Below, in pieces: positions 12,111 through 22,410 of a stretch of 64,000 bases of DNA. A program made the position numbers and the translations under genes. Location: assembly GCA_021234155.1 (NCBI GenBank), contig JAJEKV010000020.1, forward strand, positions 10,594,346 to 10,658,345, in the 5' to 3' direction. The DNA is from Isoetes taiwanensis (lineage: Eukaryota > Streptophyta > Lycopodiopsida > Isoetales > Isoetaceae). The first letter of the stretch is position 1, and each line of letters begins with the position of its first letter. The notes below the pieces were generated by a model. The model saw only the letters and a program-made list of their open reading frames with translations. It searched no databases and was not told the origin of the DNA.

Positions 12111-13704
12111 TGTGACGCCCCTCAAGACAATATACCTGGTAACCACCGCACACTCCATCGGAAAATCCCCCAACCAAGGTGTCGCTCAATCGGATGGGCC
12201 CTCCATCTATCCCGCCTCTAGGGATGGCTAGAACGGTAGGGACACGGAGGTGTCTCGTGAACCGGCCCCTATGGACTCCTAATAACAAATGAAGCATATA
12301 ACTAAATGTCGCATTAGCAACCAACAACAATAATAATAAGTCTACCCTCGAAGGGTAGCTCAATCTATCCATCCATAGAATCGCCGAAGGATCAATACAC
12401 CATAAAACAATAAAGCTTCTACCCAAGCTCACCGTGGGGAAAAGTATACTGGACGGGAATCTCAAGATAGATACGACGGAAGTATAAACAATGGCGGGCT
12501 GGCTATAAGACAATGACTAAGGGTTGACCACTCCATCCGCCCCTCCCGTAGCATACTTTGCAGATGGGCTAAAACGAAGCTATAGTATGATCAGAGCCCC
12601 CCGGATAATGCAATCTTTGATTCACCCTAAGAGACTACTCCGTGTTTCATCTCCTCGGTCCGATGAGGCAAGGTCGGGTTACATCTCCCCTTCCCGAAAT
12701 CGATTCGATGGGCGACTAGAGGATCGTGGCGACACACGCCCGCTTCGCCTTTAACCCCAAAAGCAAAGAACCAGGGCCGGCACCTCGCCTCTTTCAGATC
12801 GGGCTGCACCATTGATCCGTGAGGTGACGAACCCATGCCCGCCCACGCGAAGTGACCGACCATAGGTCTAGTGCTCCCCAAGTCCCCGAGAGCCGTTTCC
12901 GGCAGGGGGACTATTCCTCCATCTTGTCAATGATCCCAAGTATGTGGTGCTCGGTCATTTCCATAACTCCCTTAGTCCCAGGGGGCTCTATGCACGCCGC
13001 ATATAATAGGTATTATGGGTCTATCTAGAAGCATCATACATAAGACCTAGGTCTCTACCCCCTTCCCAATACATGAGGAGCATAACAAGAGATCAACCAT
13101 ATCATATCCATAACATATGAACAATAAGAATAAGATCTAACCTAATCACATGAATCTAACTACAGAGTTAGGGTTCGTTGATTCGGTTCATCAGTTGAAA
13201 TAGTGGTTCTAGGAAGGCTCTACTAGAATACATGACTCTACTACATCTCTATAGCTGAAATGCTTCAAAAATACCTCTGATGCATTTCCTCCTCGATCCT
13301 GGGTATCCATCGATTCTTCGATGTTTGAGATTACCGCATTGAATCCAACACGCCCACGCCGCCCTTTGTCGCTAAACCGTGCTATGCTGCAGCTTAGGAT
13401 CTTGATTACAACTCCTGTGACAATAGCCTCAAGAGGGAGGAGCAAAAATGTCTTGGTTTAGGGTTAGGTATTTATAGGCAAATTAGGGTTAGGGTTGACA
13501 CCTTGTCCAATGGGATCGCGAACACGGGGCGCCAACCCCAATCGTAGTGCCACGCGGATATATCCTTTCCTAAGGTTAATCAAGTTACATTTAATGTGAC
13601 TTGAACTTATGTAATTGTCATACAAATCTAAGTGATATCGATTTGTATGGTGGCGTGTTAAAATATAACGTTATACATACCGTATATTTTAGGGGAACGC
13701 GACA
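12111..13704 (-). mobile_element. LTR (5' LTR of the duplicated element copy)
   Basis: Begins TGTGACGC and ends GCGACA next to AGAAC (13,705-13,709). It aligns along its length with the LTRs at 41,756-43,345 and 60,442-62,058. A damaged primer-binding site (ggctcgatacca) lies just left of 12,111. A TATAAATA box is kept on the minus strand at 13,469-13,476, flanked by telo-box-like CCCTAA motifs. The two upstream G-boxes seen in the right-hand copy are altered here. Confidence 0.9.
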
Positions 13705-14640
13705 AGAACTATCCCGCTAAAATGAAAGTGGTTGCATCTAACATAGCAATTTTATGTGCAACTAACTCTAAAATGAGTAGCCGCTTTAGTGGATCTTTAT
13801 GGCGGGGTAATAACCCTGGTTATAACCGAAAATATTTGTTGCTATTCCTTGTCTCTAATGTTAATCTTAATCTAATCCAGTGCTTGTATGAGACATTGCC
13901 TTTCGAAAGTGGAAGAGCAAAATCTTTTTATCCCCGCTTACAACTATATAAGGTTTAGAGAAGCTACCAAAGAAAAAGAAAGGGTGAATCACCGAAGGAT
14001 CACCAATGTCATTGAAATAGTGAAATCGGGATTGTGGTAGCTAAATGCCATCATATCCTTGCACCTATCCTTGAGAATGAACATTTTGTGCTGGCTGTTT
14101 TACGCCGCACCATCCGATTCCAAGATCCCACCGCACTGTGAATTCACGCCTTGAATCCTCTTACCTGTTATCACGATAACGAGAAAGCAATCAAAGGGTA
14201 TGTAATACTTTTAAGGTTGTTGCTTTGCTTTTCTTCGCTAATTGGCCCCGCTAAATTTAAGTGATATGTAGGCTGCATACACAAATGTTAACCACATCGA
14301 TCGGTCCAAGTATCTAGAGGCGCCGATTTCATGAAGAGAAATAATGTTAATCGGATTCACAGTAGAGGTGCCATAGCAGCCCGATTTAACATCATGTGGG
14401 TTGTATGTGATGGGATTTATGCACAAATATGTTGAAGCTCTTGTCTCCGGTAGAGATATGGAAGTAAGTTGTATGCCTTCCCTTGTATGTGTTGCGTGAT
14501 CTCATGTTCCTTTTAAATATTTCTAACCTTATTTATGGATGTCACAGATTACATCTAAATGGTTCTCTCATGAATACCACATCCTTGGCGACAATTTCTA
14601 ATAGATGCTTTGGTCATGCATTGTGATGCCAATCCGAAAA
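13705..14640 (+). pseudogene. ULP1-like cysteine protease gene fragment (left copy)
   Basis: Duplicate of 62,059-63,060. The stretch near 14,030-14,100 reads openly in one frame and carries CHHILAPI followed by NEHFVLAVL, the catalytic-His block of ULP1/SENP (C48) peptidases. The catalytic-Cys block DLTSCGLYV lies around 14,380-14,405, followed by a GTAAGT donor. Small indels break other parts. Comparing the two copies shows which frame is meant, because each copy keeps parts the other has lost. Confidence 0.7.
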
Positions 14641-14939
14641 GAACGTATCGGCCAGCCCTCCCTCGATTTACGAGCCGATCATGAGTCCGAGTATCGATTT
14701 TGCAAGATGAACTATGTAACAGGCTTATATATATCTTTTGTTCACATTTGTGTTCACATTTCCTATCATAAGGAATGTGTAAATGACACTATGCTGAATA
14801 GTATACTACTGATAGTATACTTTTATGACTATGTAAGTTTTTTTTTTTGAAGAAAAAAGATTTCGATTTAAAGAAGCCTTGTACCCTTTTGGTCAATCAA
14901 AACAATTGATTTGATTTTTGATCGACATATTTTAGACCT

Positions 14940-15480
14940 TGTACCACACACGACACCCACAACACCACACCACAATCCACAACACACACCACCACACCCC
15001 CACCACACTCCACCACACCACATCATACCACCACACACCACTACACACACCACCACCACCAACTTCCCCACCACCACACCCCCACCACCACCACACACCA
15101 CACCACCACCCCACCACCACACTCCACCACCGCTCCACACCCACCATTTGGTGTATGGTGTATGGTGTGTGGTGAATGGTGTGGTGTGTGGTGGGATGTG
15201 CCTTGGTAGTGAATATGATAGTTGGTGTATGGTCTATGGTGTATGGTGTGTGGTGAATGGTGTGGTGTGTGTGTGTGTGGTGAATAATGGTGTGGTGTGT
15301 GGTGGGATGTGCTGCTCTGGTGAATATGATAGTTGGTGTATGGTCTATAGTGTATGGTGTGGTTAATGGTGTGGTGTGTGGTGGTGGGGTGTGTGGTGAA
15401 TGGTGTGGTGTGTGGTGGGATGTGCCTGCACGGTGAATATGATAGTGTGGGGCATGGTATGGTGCATGGTTTGGTGTGGT
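14940..15480. repeat. CA/TG-rich minisatellite with strand switch (left copy)
   Basis: The left third (14,940-15,138) is CCACAC-rich on the plus strand. The rest is GTGTGG-rich, so the halves are near-complementary and could fold back. The right part is a higher-order tandem repeat of about 110-120 bp, with units marked by gaatatgatagt followed by tggtgtatggt strings. Long ORFs on both strands are compositional. The same structure recurs at 63,310-63,855. Confidence 0.9.
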
Positions 15481-15632
15481 ATACACACCCTAACAGTTTT
15501 AGTGTTCATTTCATGAGATGGTATTGTTCAAGAGGTTTGGACCAACATCGAGAGAATTTTTGGCGAATGCTTTCAGATGCTTCAAGATGCATTTAAAGAA
15601 AAATACTACGAACATATTTTTCTTATTGGCCG

Positions 15633-16383
15633 CTTGTTACCATATTTTGTTAGTGTGCGATCATAAATTACTTAACCTTGAAATTCCTTTTGTTGGCTTT
15701 AATGTTTGTTTTGGTATACTATTTCAGTAATTGTACTTTTGCATTTTATAATTAATGACAAAAACCATCATTAACTTGAGTTGCACCAAAAACTTGAGTT
15801 GCAAACTAAGTACCAAACATGTTTCTTATATCTATACGAGAAAGGATAGAAATAGTTGGCTTAACTAAAAAGAACATGGAAACTCGTGAGAACAGTTAAA
15901 GCAAAAAAAATAGTCACAACAAATGTGAGAAGAGGGAGTTCTGTCATTAATGAAAAAGCTTTACAAAAAATGGAGTAGGACTATTGCAAAACAAGTTGAA
16001 TTAAAAGTTTTTACAAAGAATAGTCACAAGGACTATTACCAAAAAATTGAAACTAGGGATTACAAAAACAAGGCTTGATCTTCGTGCCATCTTTCACTCT
16101 ATATGAAGGTCGCCCCTCCATGGCATACATCTTCATTTCGAGGAGTCGCCTCGCCGAGGTAAGCCTCATGCACCCACTCGATCACCCCGAACGGCGTAGT
16201 TTACTGATGATCCATGATGAGCTTCCACCTCCGTGGAGTGAACTTCACCGATCAGAACCGGTGGCCTCCTGAGGAAGACACCCATTCTTCTGGAGGAAGA
16301 CACCATCCTCCTGAGGGGAAGAGGGGAGGACCGCCGGTGGGGGAGGAGCAGCACAATGGCCTGATAGTGTTCTTTGGAGTGTG
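15633..16383. other. no gene recognised
   Basis: AT-rich sequence, then a GC-richer stretch at about 16,080-16,370 with a short imperfect repeat (cctcctgaggaagacaccc and variants). I see no protein similarity. Confidence 0.4.
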
Positions 16384-16800
16384 CACTACAAGAGAATGCT
16401 AGTTTATCGTCAAAAAAATCGTCAAAAATTTCGTCAGAACCACATGATTTTCCAGACTGTAGTTCTGATGAATATTCTGATGTATATAATCTGACGAATT
16501 TTACGTCAAAATAATCGTCAAAATATGCGTCAGAATTACGTCAAAACATGCGTCAGAATTTCGTCAGAAAATTCGTCTGCCTATGCGTCAGAAGTTAATC
16601 GTCAAAATTTTCATCAAGATTTTCGTCAGATCATTCGTCACAATATCGTCGCCGATCATTCGGGTCACAATATCGTCGAGTTACATCGGGTTATTCGGTC
16701 GATTGTTCATCTGGTATGCATCAAAATTACGTCAAGTTATTCATCAAAAGTTTCGTCAATTTATTCGTCAGAATTTTCATCAAGTTTTTCATCGTATGCT
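16384..16800. mobile_element. terminus of a CACTA (En/Spm-type) transposon
   Basis: Starts CACTACAAGAGAA, a near-canonical CACTA terminal inverted repeat. It is followed to about 16,800 by roughly 18 copies of CGTCA (in CGTCAAAA or CGTCAGAA contexts), the dense subterminal repeats on which CACTA transposases assemble. No matching right terminus (ending TTGTAGTG) and no TNPD/TNPA-like ORF were found, so this looks like one end of a truncated or very long element. The ORFs through the repeats are not genes. Confidence 0.75.
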
Positions 16801-17523
16801 TCATTACCTTCTGGTATATTTTTGACAATATTCTCGTTCTTTCTGTTTGTCATTATGCAAGACCATTTTTATTTCTGTCTAGATTATTTCTACATACTCT
16901 TATATAACTTATAATGATGCGTGGATTATAGATGAAGAGATAACAATATATATAAAATAAAAATTTCTTTATTTAAATCTAATCATAGTTACATGTCGAG
17001 AATTGACAATCTTTACAATGCCAATCATGAGCCATGGCTCCATGAAACTACAGCCATTCATGAAATGGAAGAAATCGAAGACCTTCAAAGTACGTCTTCA
17101 ACTACAATCTTCAAGTAATAGCTTTCTCTCCTTCCCTCCATTGATGTCCTAAAAATCAAACAATCATCTCACCATTAGAACTGAAACCAGAACCTTATCA
17201 TTTTAAGTTAATGATCCATCTATAATTATATGCAATATCATGTATAGAGAAGAATATTTTTTAGACTCGTGTAGTCCTATTGTATTTCTTCAAAATTACT
17301 ACCCATGTGATTGAGAATGGATGCTTAGATAATCATATTCAAAAAGCGAGAATTACATGTTTATGTTGATTATAAACTTAACAAGAGTGCTTACCATCGT
17401 AATGGTGAGACAATTGCACAGTTCCAGTATATGTACATTCCACTTTTGTATTTAAAACCAGAAGGTTTTATCATGTGCAAAGACATAAGATTTCTACCAT
17501 AAATTGCAACCCGAAGTTTTGAG
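16801..17523. other. no gene recognised
   Basis: AT-rich sequence without coding signal or repeat structure that I can support. It may belong to the CACTA interior. Confidence 0.4.
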
Positions 17524-17960
17524 TTAACGCTTCAGAACAAACAGAAAGACAATGAATTGAAAGTTGGTTAGGAAAGCTGACCTTGACTGCTTGTAATGCC
17601 AATTATAGCCAATTTCATTGCACTCCTCTGATAATGCTCCAACAATTCTTGGAAGATCACAGCTCAAGTGTACTATTGCATGAACTGCCACAGCTATTGC
17701 AATAGCTGCTGCAACAGTTGCCAAAATCCAAGTTAGTGAAGATTTCTTATATAAACCTTCAAAGTGCTTAAATTTCCAGAAGAGACTTGCCTTTTAAAAG
17801 CAAATGTTGTTATCAAATGGGATTATTTTAACTTAAATAGAACGCAGACTTGTGATTATAATCCTGCAGATAGGTAATAAGATGAGTGCCATAAGAGATT
17901 CAAGGTCTCTGCAGCCCCTTTTGTTGTGCAAACACATAGCCCATGATGGAGAATAGCAAA
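17524..17960 (-). pseudogene. respiratory burst oxidase (RBOH, NADPH oxidase) fragment
   Basis: RBOH proteins are plasma-membrane NADPH oxidases that pass electrons through two hemes to make extracellular superoxide. Minus-strand translation gives CTTKGAAETLNL near 17,900-17,940, then MALILLPICR in another frame, then VHAIVHLSCDLPR near 17,630-17,690. These match the consecutive RBOH blocks KGAAETLKFN, MALILLPVCR and HAxxHLTCDFPR. The paired His residues of the last block, heme ligands in the family, are kept. A stop and frameshifts separate the blocks, and neither the EF-hand nor the FAD/NADPH part is present, so this is a remnant. A possible further exon at 18,130-18,230 could not be assigned. 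Confidence 0.75.
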
Positions 17961-18239
17961 GACTGAAGGGGTTCTTGACTTATCCGAAGGTTTTTGAACT
18001 CGGTCTTCAGCATGTGTAGGATAAGAAACTTGTGCTTGCTTGTCCGAATGACATGCACTCCAATGTGATACGCCTTCAACCATAGTAAATAAAAAATTGA
18101 GAGATTAAATAATGAAATCAAACAATTGCTTACCATTGGATAGCCTTTTGTGAATTGGCATGCAATGATGTACAACCAGCATGCCTGATGGTATATATCT
18201 TCAATCACCTGCTGCAACAAAAAATAAAATATTTACACT

Positions 18240-19350
18240 TGCCTCATAAATAAATATTTAGATAAAAATCATTACTCTTGCTTGGAGAGAAGCATCGACA
18301 ATCTACACATGTTAATATAGCAATCTAAGTAATCTACACATGTTAAAATAGCAGCCTAAGTATGTACATCGTTAAATACAGGACATATCCATTCACCAAT
18401 TCACTTTCACCATACATCATGCCTTCTATGCAAGGCAATACAAAAAATCGTCTCATGTAATCCAACTCAATTATATGAGGTTTTTATGGCATAAATACTT
18501 TCCATCACCATTTCACTTCGAGCAAGCAAAGTAAAGCAAAATGCTAACAATCTGGCAAACAGTCAAGATAGACAAAACCATTTCGAACTCAATGTGTATC
18601 CAGAGTGCTCAGATTCATGTGTTTGCTTGCTAAAAGATCTGGCCACATATGCTTGTGCACTAAAGTAAACTCTTACATAAACTAATGCAAGACTTTCCAT
18701 GTCTTACACCTTAACACATATCAACATTTTAGAGCATAGTAATACTTATATTTAGACATTTAACATCCTAATAGGCTCATATGAGAACCAGGCATGTATC
18801 AACAAATGTCACACTAAACAAAGTTTAAAATGAAACGCGACTAATTTGCTCAAAAACGCACTTCAAAAGGAATCTTTGAAAGATTCCCTAAAATCCCCCC
18901 AAAAATGTCCCTTTTTGTGGTATATTTGTGACAAGTGTGACAATTTAAAAATTTTAGGCATCATTTTGGAGGGGGGTGTGAACTTAGCTTCCATTCAAAA
19001 TTTTTGACATCCCTTTTGGCCCCCCTAGTTTGGGTTGCGAAATAGTAATATTTTCAAAAACTAAACAAAATAGACATTGAAAAAACAAAGCAAGCACAAA
19101 AAAGTGCCAAAAGGTATTTTATTCAAAGTTTTCCAAATCAATACAAAACTATGAACAAACCGTAAAAATGCAACACATTTTGACATTGCCTCATTGAAGG
19201 AAACATTTTCACATGAAAGTATGCCTCATCACTTTGAAGCTAAGTTGGAGTCGAAGACGCCGCTTCTTCGCCTTATATACTTGCTCTTATTTGCTCATCC
19301 GCCTTTGCTATAGACTTATGTATACCACGATGAACGCCTTCAAACTAAAT
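18240..19350. other. no gene recognised
   Basis: AT-rich, with no supported ORF, RNA gene or transposon end. Confidence 0.4.
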
Positions 19351-19354
19351 TGGT

Positions 19355-19770
19355 GGTATAGATTTATACCACAATAGGTAGTGCTTTGTATGGATATGAC
19401 ATGCCGAGTTCGTGATGGTATAAATTTAGCGCAGATAAATTTATACCGCTAGAGGACTCGAAATGCAGATAAATTTATATCACGAGAGTTTCTCGATTCA
19501 TCAGCGAGAGCTCTCACTATAAATTTATACCGTGGAGAGCTCCCTCGCTATACCATCAGAGCTTTCTGGTATAAATTTATACCGCGACAACTCTCTGGTG
19601 ATAAATTTATACCGCAGAAAACCTTCGTGACAACCAATTTATACACATATATATGTATATATATATATATATATATATACACATAATTACATATATATAT
19701 CCCACAAGAAAAGAGAACTCTTTATGGTATAAATCTATACGGAGAAATCCAGATAAATTTATACCGAATT
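19355..19770. repeat. cluster of palindromic GGTATAAATTTATACC motifs
   Basis: At least eight full or half copies of TAAATTTATACC(GC) occur here, often with GGTA in front. One is a perfect 16-base palindrome at 19,568-19,583. They are spaced irregularly and alternate with ctctc/gagag spacers. Such dense short palindromes can be subterminal binding sites of a DNA transposon, but no terminus was found. Confidence 0.7.
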
Positions 19771-19822
19771 GCATATATATATAAGACTTGTATATATATA
19801 TATGTAATATATATATGCAGTC
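19640..19822. repeat. AT dinucleotide microsatellite tracts
   Basis: Several (TA)n runs interrupted by cac, gta and cat. They carry no coding potential. Confidence 0.9.
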
Positions 19823-20972
19823 CAAAGAGATAAAGTATATATCGTGTAAAAATCTTTTTTAGGTCTTTTTCTTGCTCGCCAAAGGGTTTGGCAACCTAAA
19901 ACTACTAAAGTAACACACATAAGGGATAATTTTACACATAATCGCTCTTAGTTTTTAGTCTAAAAAGTTCTAAAACGGTTCTAAATTTTCTCGAGCTTGT
20001 AATGCAATGTTAGAGCATAAAGTAGTCGAATCATGTTGCTATTTCTACTTTTTCTCTACATACATGCTAACTTCACTCCGTGCAAAATAAAAAATTGCTA
20101 TTAAAGGCAAAGAACTCCAAAATATTATGGTGACACAGGTGTTTGACTAGAAGGAAACCACATGGTTTATCCAGAGGAGAGCGAGGAGTAGCAACCCCTC
20201 AGAAGTTTACCTATTTATTTACAAAATATATAGGAAAGGGTAAGGCGAATACTTCATTGCCAGAGAAATGTGCATGGTGCCCACTGCTACAGATGATGTA
20301 ATTGTGATGAATATCTAGCATAATAACAGGGGGTTTCCCTTGTATTTTTATACCTTTTTCCCTATGATTTTCATATGATTGTTTGTCGTATTTCATGGGA
20401 CATACTAATGCGTATATCTAGAGTGCGCAATCATACGCTCTAATAAATTTTCATCATATTTTTCAATGGTTAACCCCTTAAACATGCAATATTTTGATAT
20501 TTTAGGGTTCTCTACTTCTATATTCCTAATTCCTAAGAAACTATTATTTCTTTTACATGCATGGATCGAGGACCATAAGGCTAGGGTTTTTCGCTATCAC
20601 TTAAGAACCGGCCGCCCGTATGCAGACAATTCTTCATTCGACTTCCATAGTCTGGCGAATCCTTCAATGCTCCAACACAAATGTTCGATACGAGCATGTT
20701 TGTTGCAGTTGAGCATGCCATCCCTTTAGGCTTTTTACACCTTCCATTTAGTCTTCCTGTAATTGATGCAAAGTTACAATTTCGAAAACTGTCACACTTA
20801 GAAGACCTCAAACGAAAGACCCTCATTTGTATCCCGATGCAAAGTTGTCTTATTCTCGCTATTTCTTTTGGTGATTTTTGTTGTGGGTCTTCCACAAATC
20901 ATCATCTGGTTTTCATCCACCCGAAACTATCTTCACGGCCAATAATCGCCTCGTTTCTCTATTTTTGAGACC

Positions 20973-21452
20973 TTGAATTGTTTCGCAAATTTTTCCTTCT
21001 CCAGAGCAAAAATGTCTTCCCCGATCCGGATGACTAGTGGCGGGCCTGTGGCTTACCCCAAGATGACAAGTATGCAAGAGCGAAGTTCAGATTCCTTTGA
21101 GCATCTAACTAGCTGGGTTTCCATCTTATCAAGGTATGAGCCTTTCAAGCTTCAACAAGAGTGTGGAAAACGCTCCATTCTTTATTTCCCTCGCCATATG
21201 CCACACATCCGCCTCCCTCCTCCCATTACATCTCAAAATGTGCCATGCCATTCCCACTCAATCTACATTAAGGAAGTTATGCTAGGATCTAAGCTTGTTC
21301 TTCACAAGGTTCTAGATCATGATCAAACTTCTCGCTCTTGGGACCCCTCTTTAGAGCCCAACATTGAACCTCACCAACCCATACATTTGTTGCATGTGTT
21401 TATTGCTAATGGTAGCACAATTCTTCACCATATGAGCTTATTGATGGGCTAA
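20973..21452 (+). CDS. hypothetical ORF, 159 codons
   Basis: An open frame of 159 codons in otherwise stop-rich sequence, just upstream of the PPR remnant. The protein is His-, Ser- and Pro-rich, with no motif I recognise. It may be a decayed exon or chance. Confidence 0.2.
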   Translation: MNCFANFSFSRAKMSSPIRMTSGGPVAYPKMTSMQERSSDSFEHLTSWVSILSRYEPFKLQQECGKRSILYFPRHMPHIRLPPPITSQNVPCHSHSIYIKEVMLGSKLVLHKVLDHDQTSRSWDPSLEPNIEPHQPIHLLHVFIANGSTILHHMSLLMG

Positions 21453-21731
21453 ACGCCGTAGAAGATGAGGAGACTCCAAAGAAATGCTCTTAGATGGTGT
21501 GTTTGGCCTCCGGATTCTACGCCTACTGTGTGGAATTTTTGTGGAATTTTTTAAGAAGATTTTGCAAACGCTTTGTAGCTTCAATGTAGCTAGTTCAAGA
21601 TTGCTAAATGTTGGTGCTTTTTATCCGTGAAGTTATGATCTTGCCACCATGGGTGGCTCTTGCGGCTCATCCACGCCCGTGAGTGTGGGCGATGTGCACT
21701 TTTAATGAAGCAGGAATGGATGTGAGTTCTT

Positions 21732-22410
21732 ATGGAACAGGCTTATGTAAAACTTCCCGGCCCTTCAATTCGAGAGCCAAATGTGTACTCTTTTGGCACT
21801 TCATATCAGTTGATCTTTGAAGACCTCAAACGTAAAGACCAACATATTTACGTTTCTGCCCTAAAAGCATGCTCTTCAGCGTCATATCTTTGCCAGGGAA
21901 GACTTGTGCATAATCGATCATTTGCAGTTCAAGCATCTTAAAAAGCATGTGCCATTGAAAAAGAGGCGTGTACATTCATGAGTATGTGATGGGATCCAAG
22001 TTTCAAGTCATTGCTTTTTAGTTTCAAGTCCGCTTTTTTGTGGGTAGCACATTGGTGGACATGTATGCAAAGATGCGTAAGTCGTGGATAATGCCGCATT
22101 AGTATTTGCCATTTTGAAAGCATTCAGCAGGACTGGGGCCATGGATAGAGCAAGGTATATTCATGAGAAAATTATGAAGAAGGGTTTCCAGTTTGATGCG
22201 CCAAAGAGAGCAAATGCTCTTGTGGGACATGTATGCAAAACGTGGTTGCTTGAAGAGGCACATGAAGTCTTTCGACATTGCCACGCGGATGTTGGATTGT
22301 GGAATACAATCATTTCTGGGTATGTCCAGCATGGTGACACCTTCCATGCTTTAAAATGCATTGGGGAAATGCAGGACGAAAGATTGAGGCTAGATGCAAT
22401 GTCCCTTTAA
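21732..22410 (+). pseudogene. PLS-type pentatricopeptide repeat (PPR) protein remnant
   Basis: PPR proteins bind organellar RNA through tandem 35-residue helical repeats. Pieces in shifting frames give the block YVSALKACSS followed by GRLVH, and a degenerate GSTLVDMYAK-like segment near 22,045-22,075. From 22,084 to 22,410 an open stretch contains KAFSRTGAMDRAR, HEVFRHCHADVGLWNTIISG and YVQHGDTFHALK, typical of L/S and P motifs of plant PLS proteins. Stops and frameshifts near 21,940-22,080 make it a pseudogene, with no E or DYW domain following. Confidence 0.8.

Larger units (their letters stand above)
10232..15632. repeat. large duplicated segment, left copy
   Basis: This region matches 58,549-64,000 base by base apart from frequent small differences. 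In both copies the order is the inter-ORF hairpin, H3-like ORF, 5' leader, primer-binding site, LTR, the AGAAC junction, ULP1-like gene, CA/TG minisatellite and downstream sequence. Both copies contain the same LTR-host junction, so the duplication copied an already inserted element together with its host flank. The left copy begins abruptly at the Helitron-like terminus at 10231. The right copy runs off the window, so the true right edge here may lie beyond 15,632. Confidence 0.9.

Noticed and set aside
14940-15480. CRISPR array
   Set aside because: Repeats are long, degenerate and without unique spacers, in a plant nuclear context.
14911-15486. ORFs of 151-184 codons rich in His/Thr/Pro or Gly/Val/Trp
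   Set aside because: They lie in the CA/TG minisatellite, are open on both strands and have no protein-like composition; the same applies to 63,137-63,957.
16525-16914. 129-codon ORF rich in Ser/Ile
   Set aside because: It translates the CGTCA subterminal repeats of the CACTA terminus in several frames.
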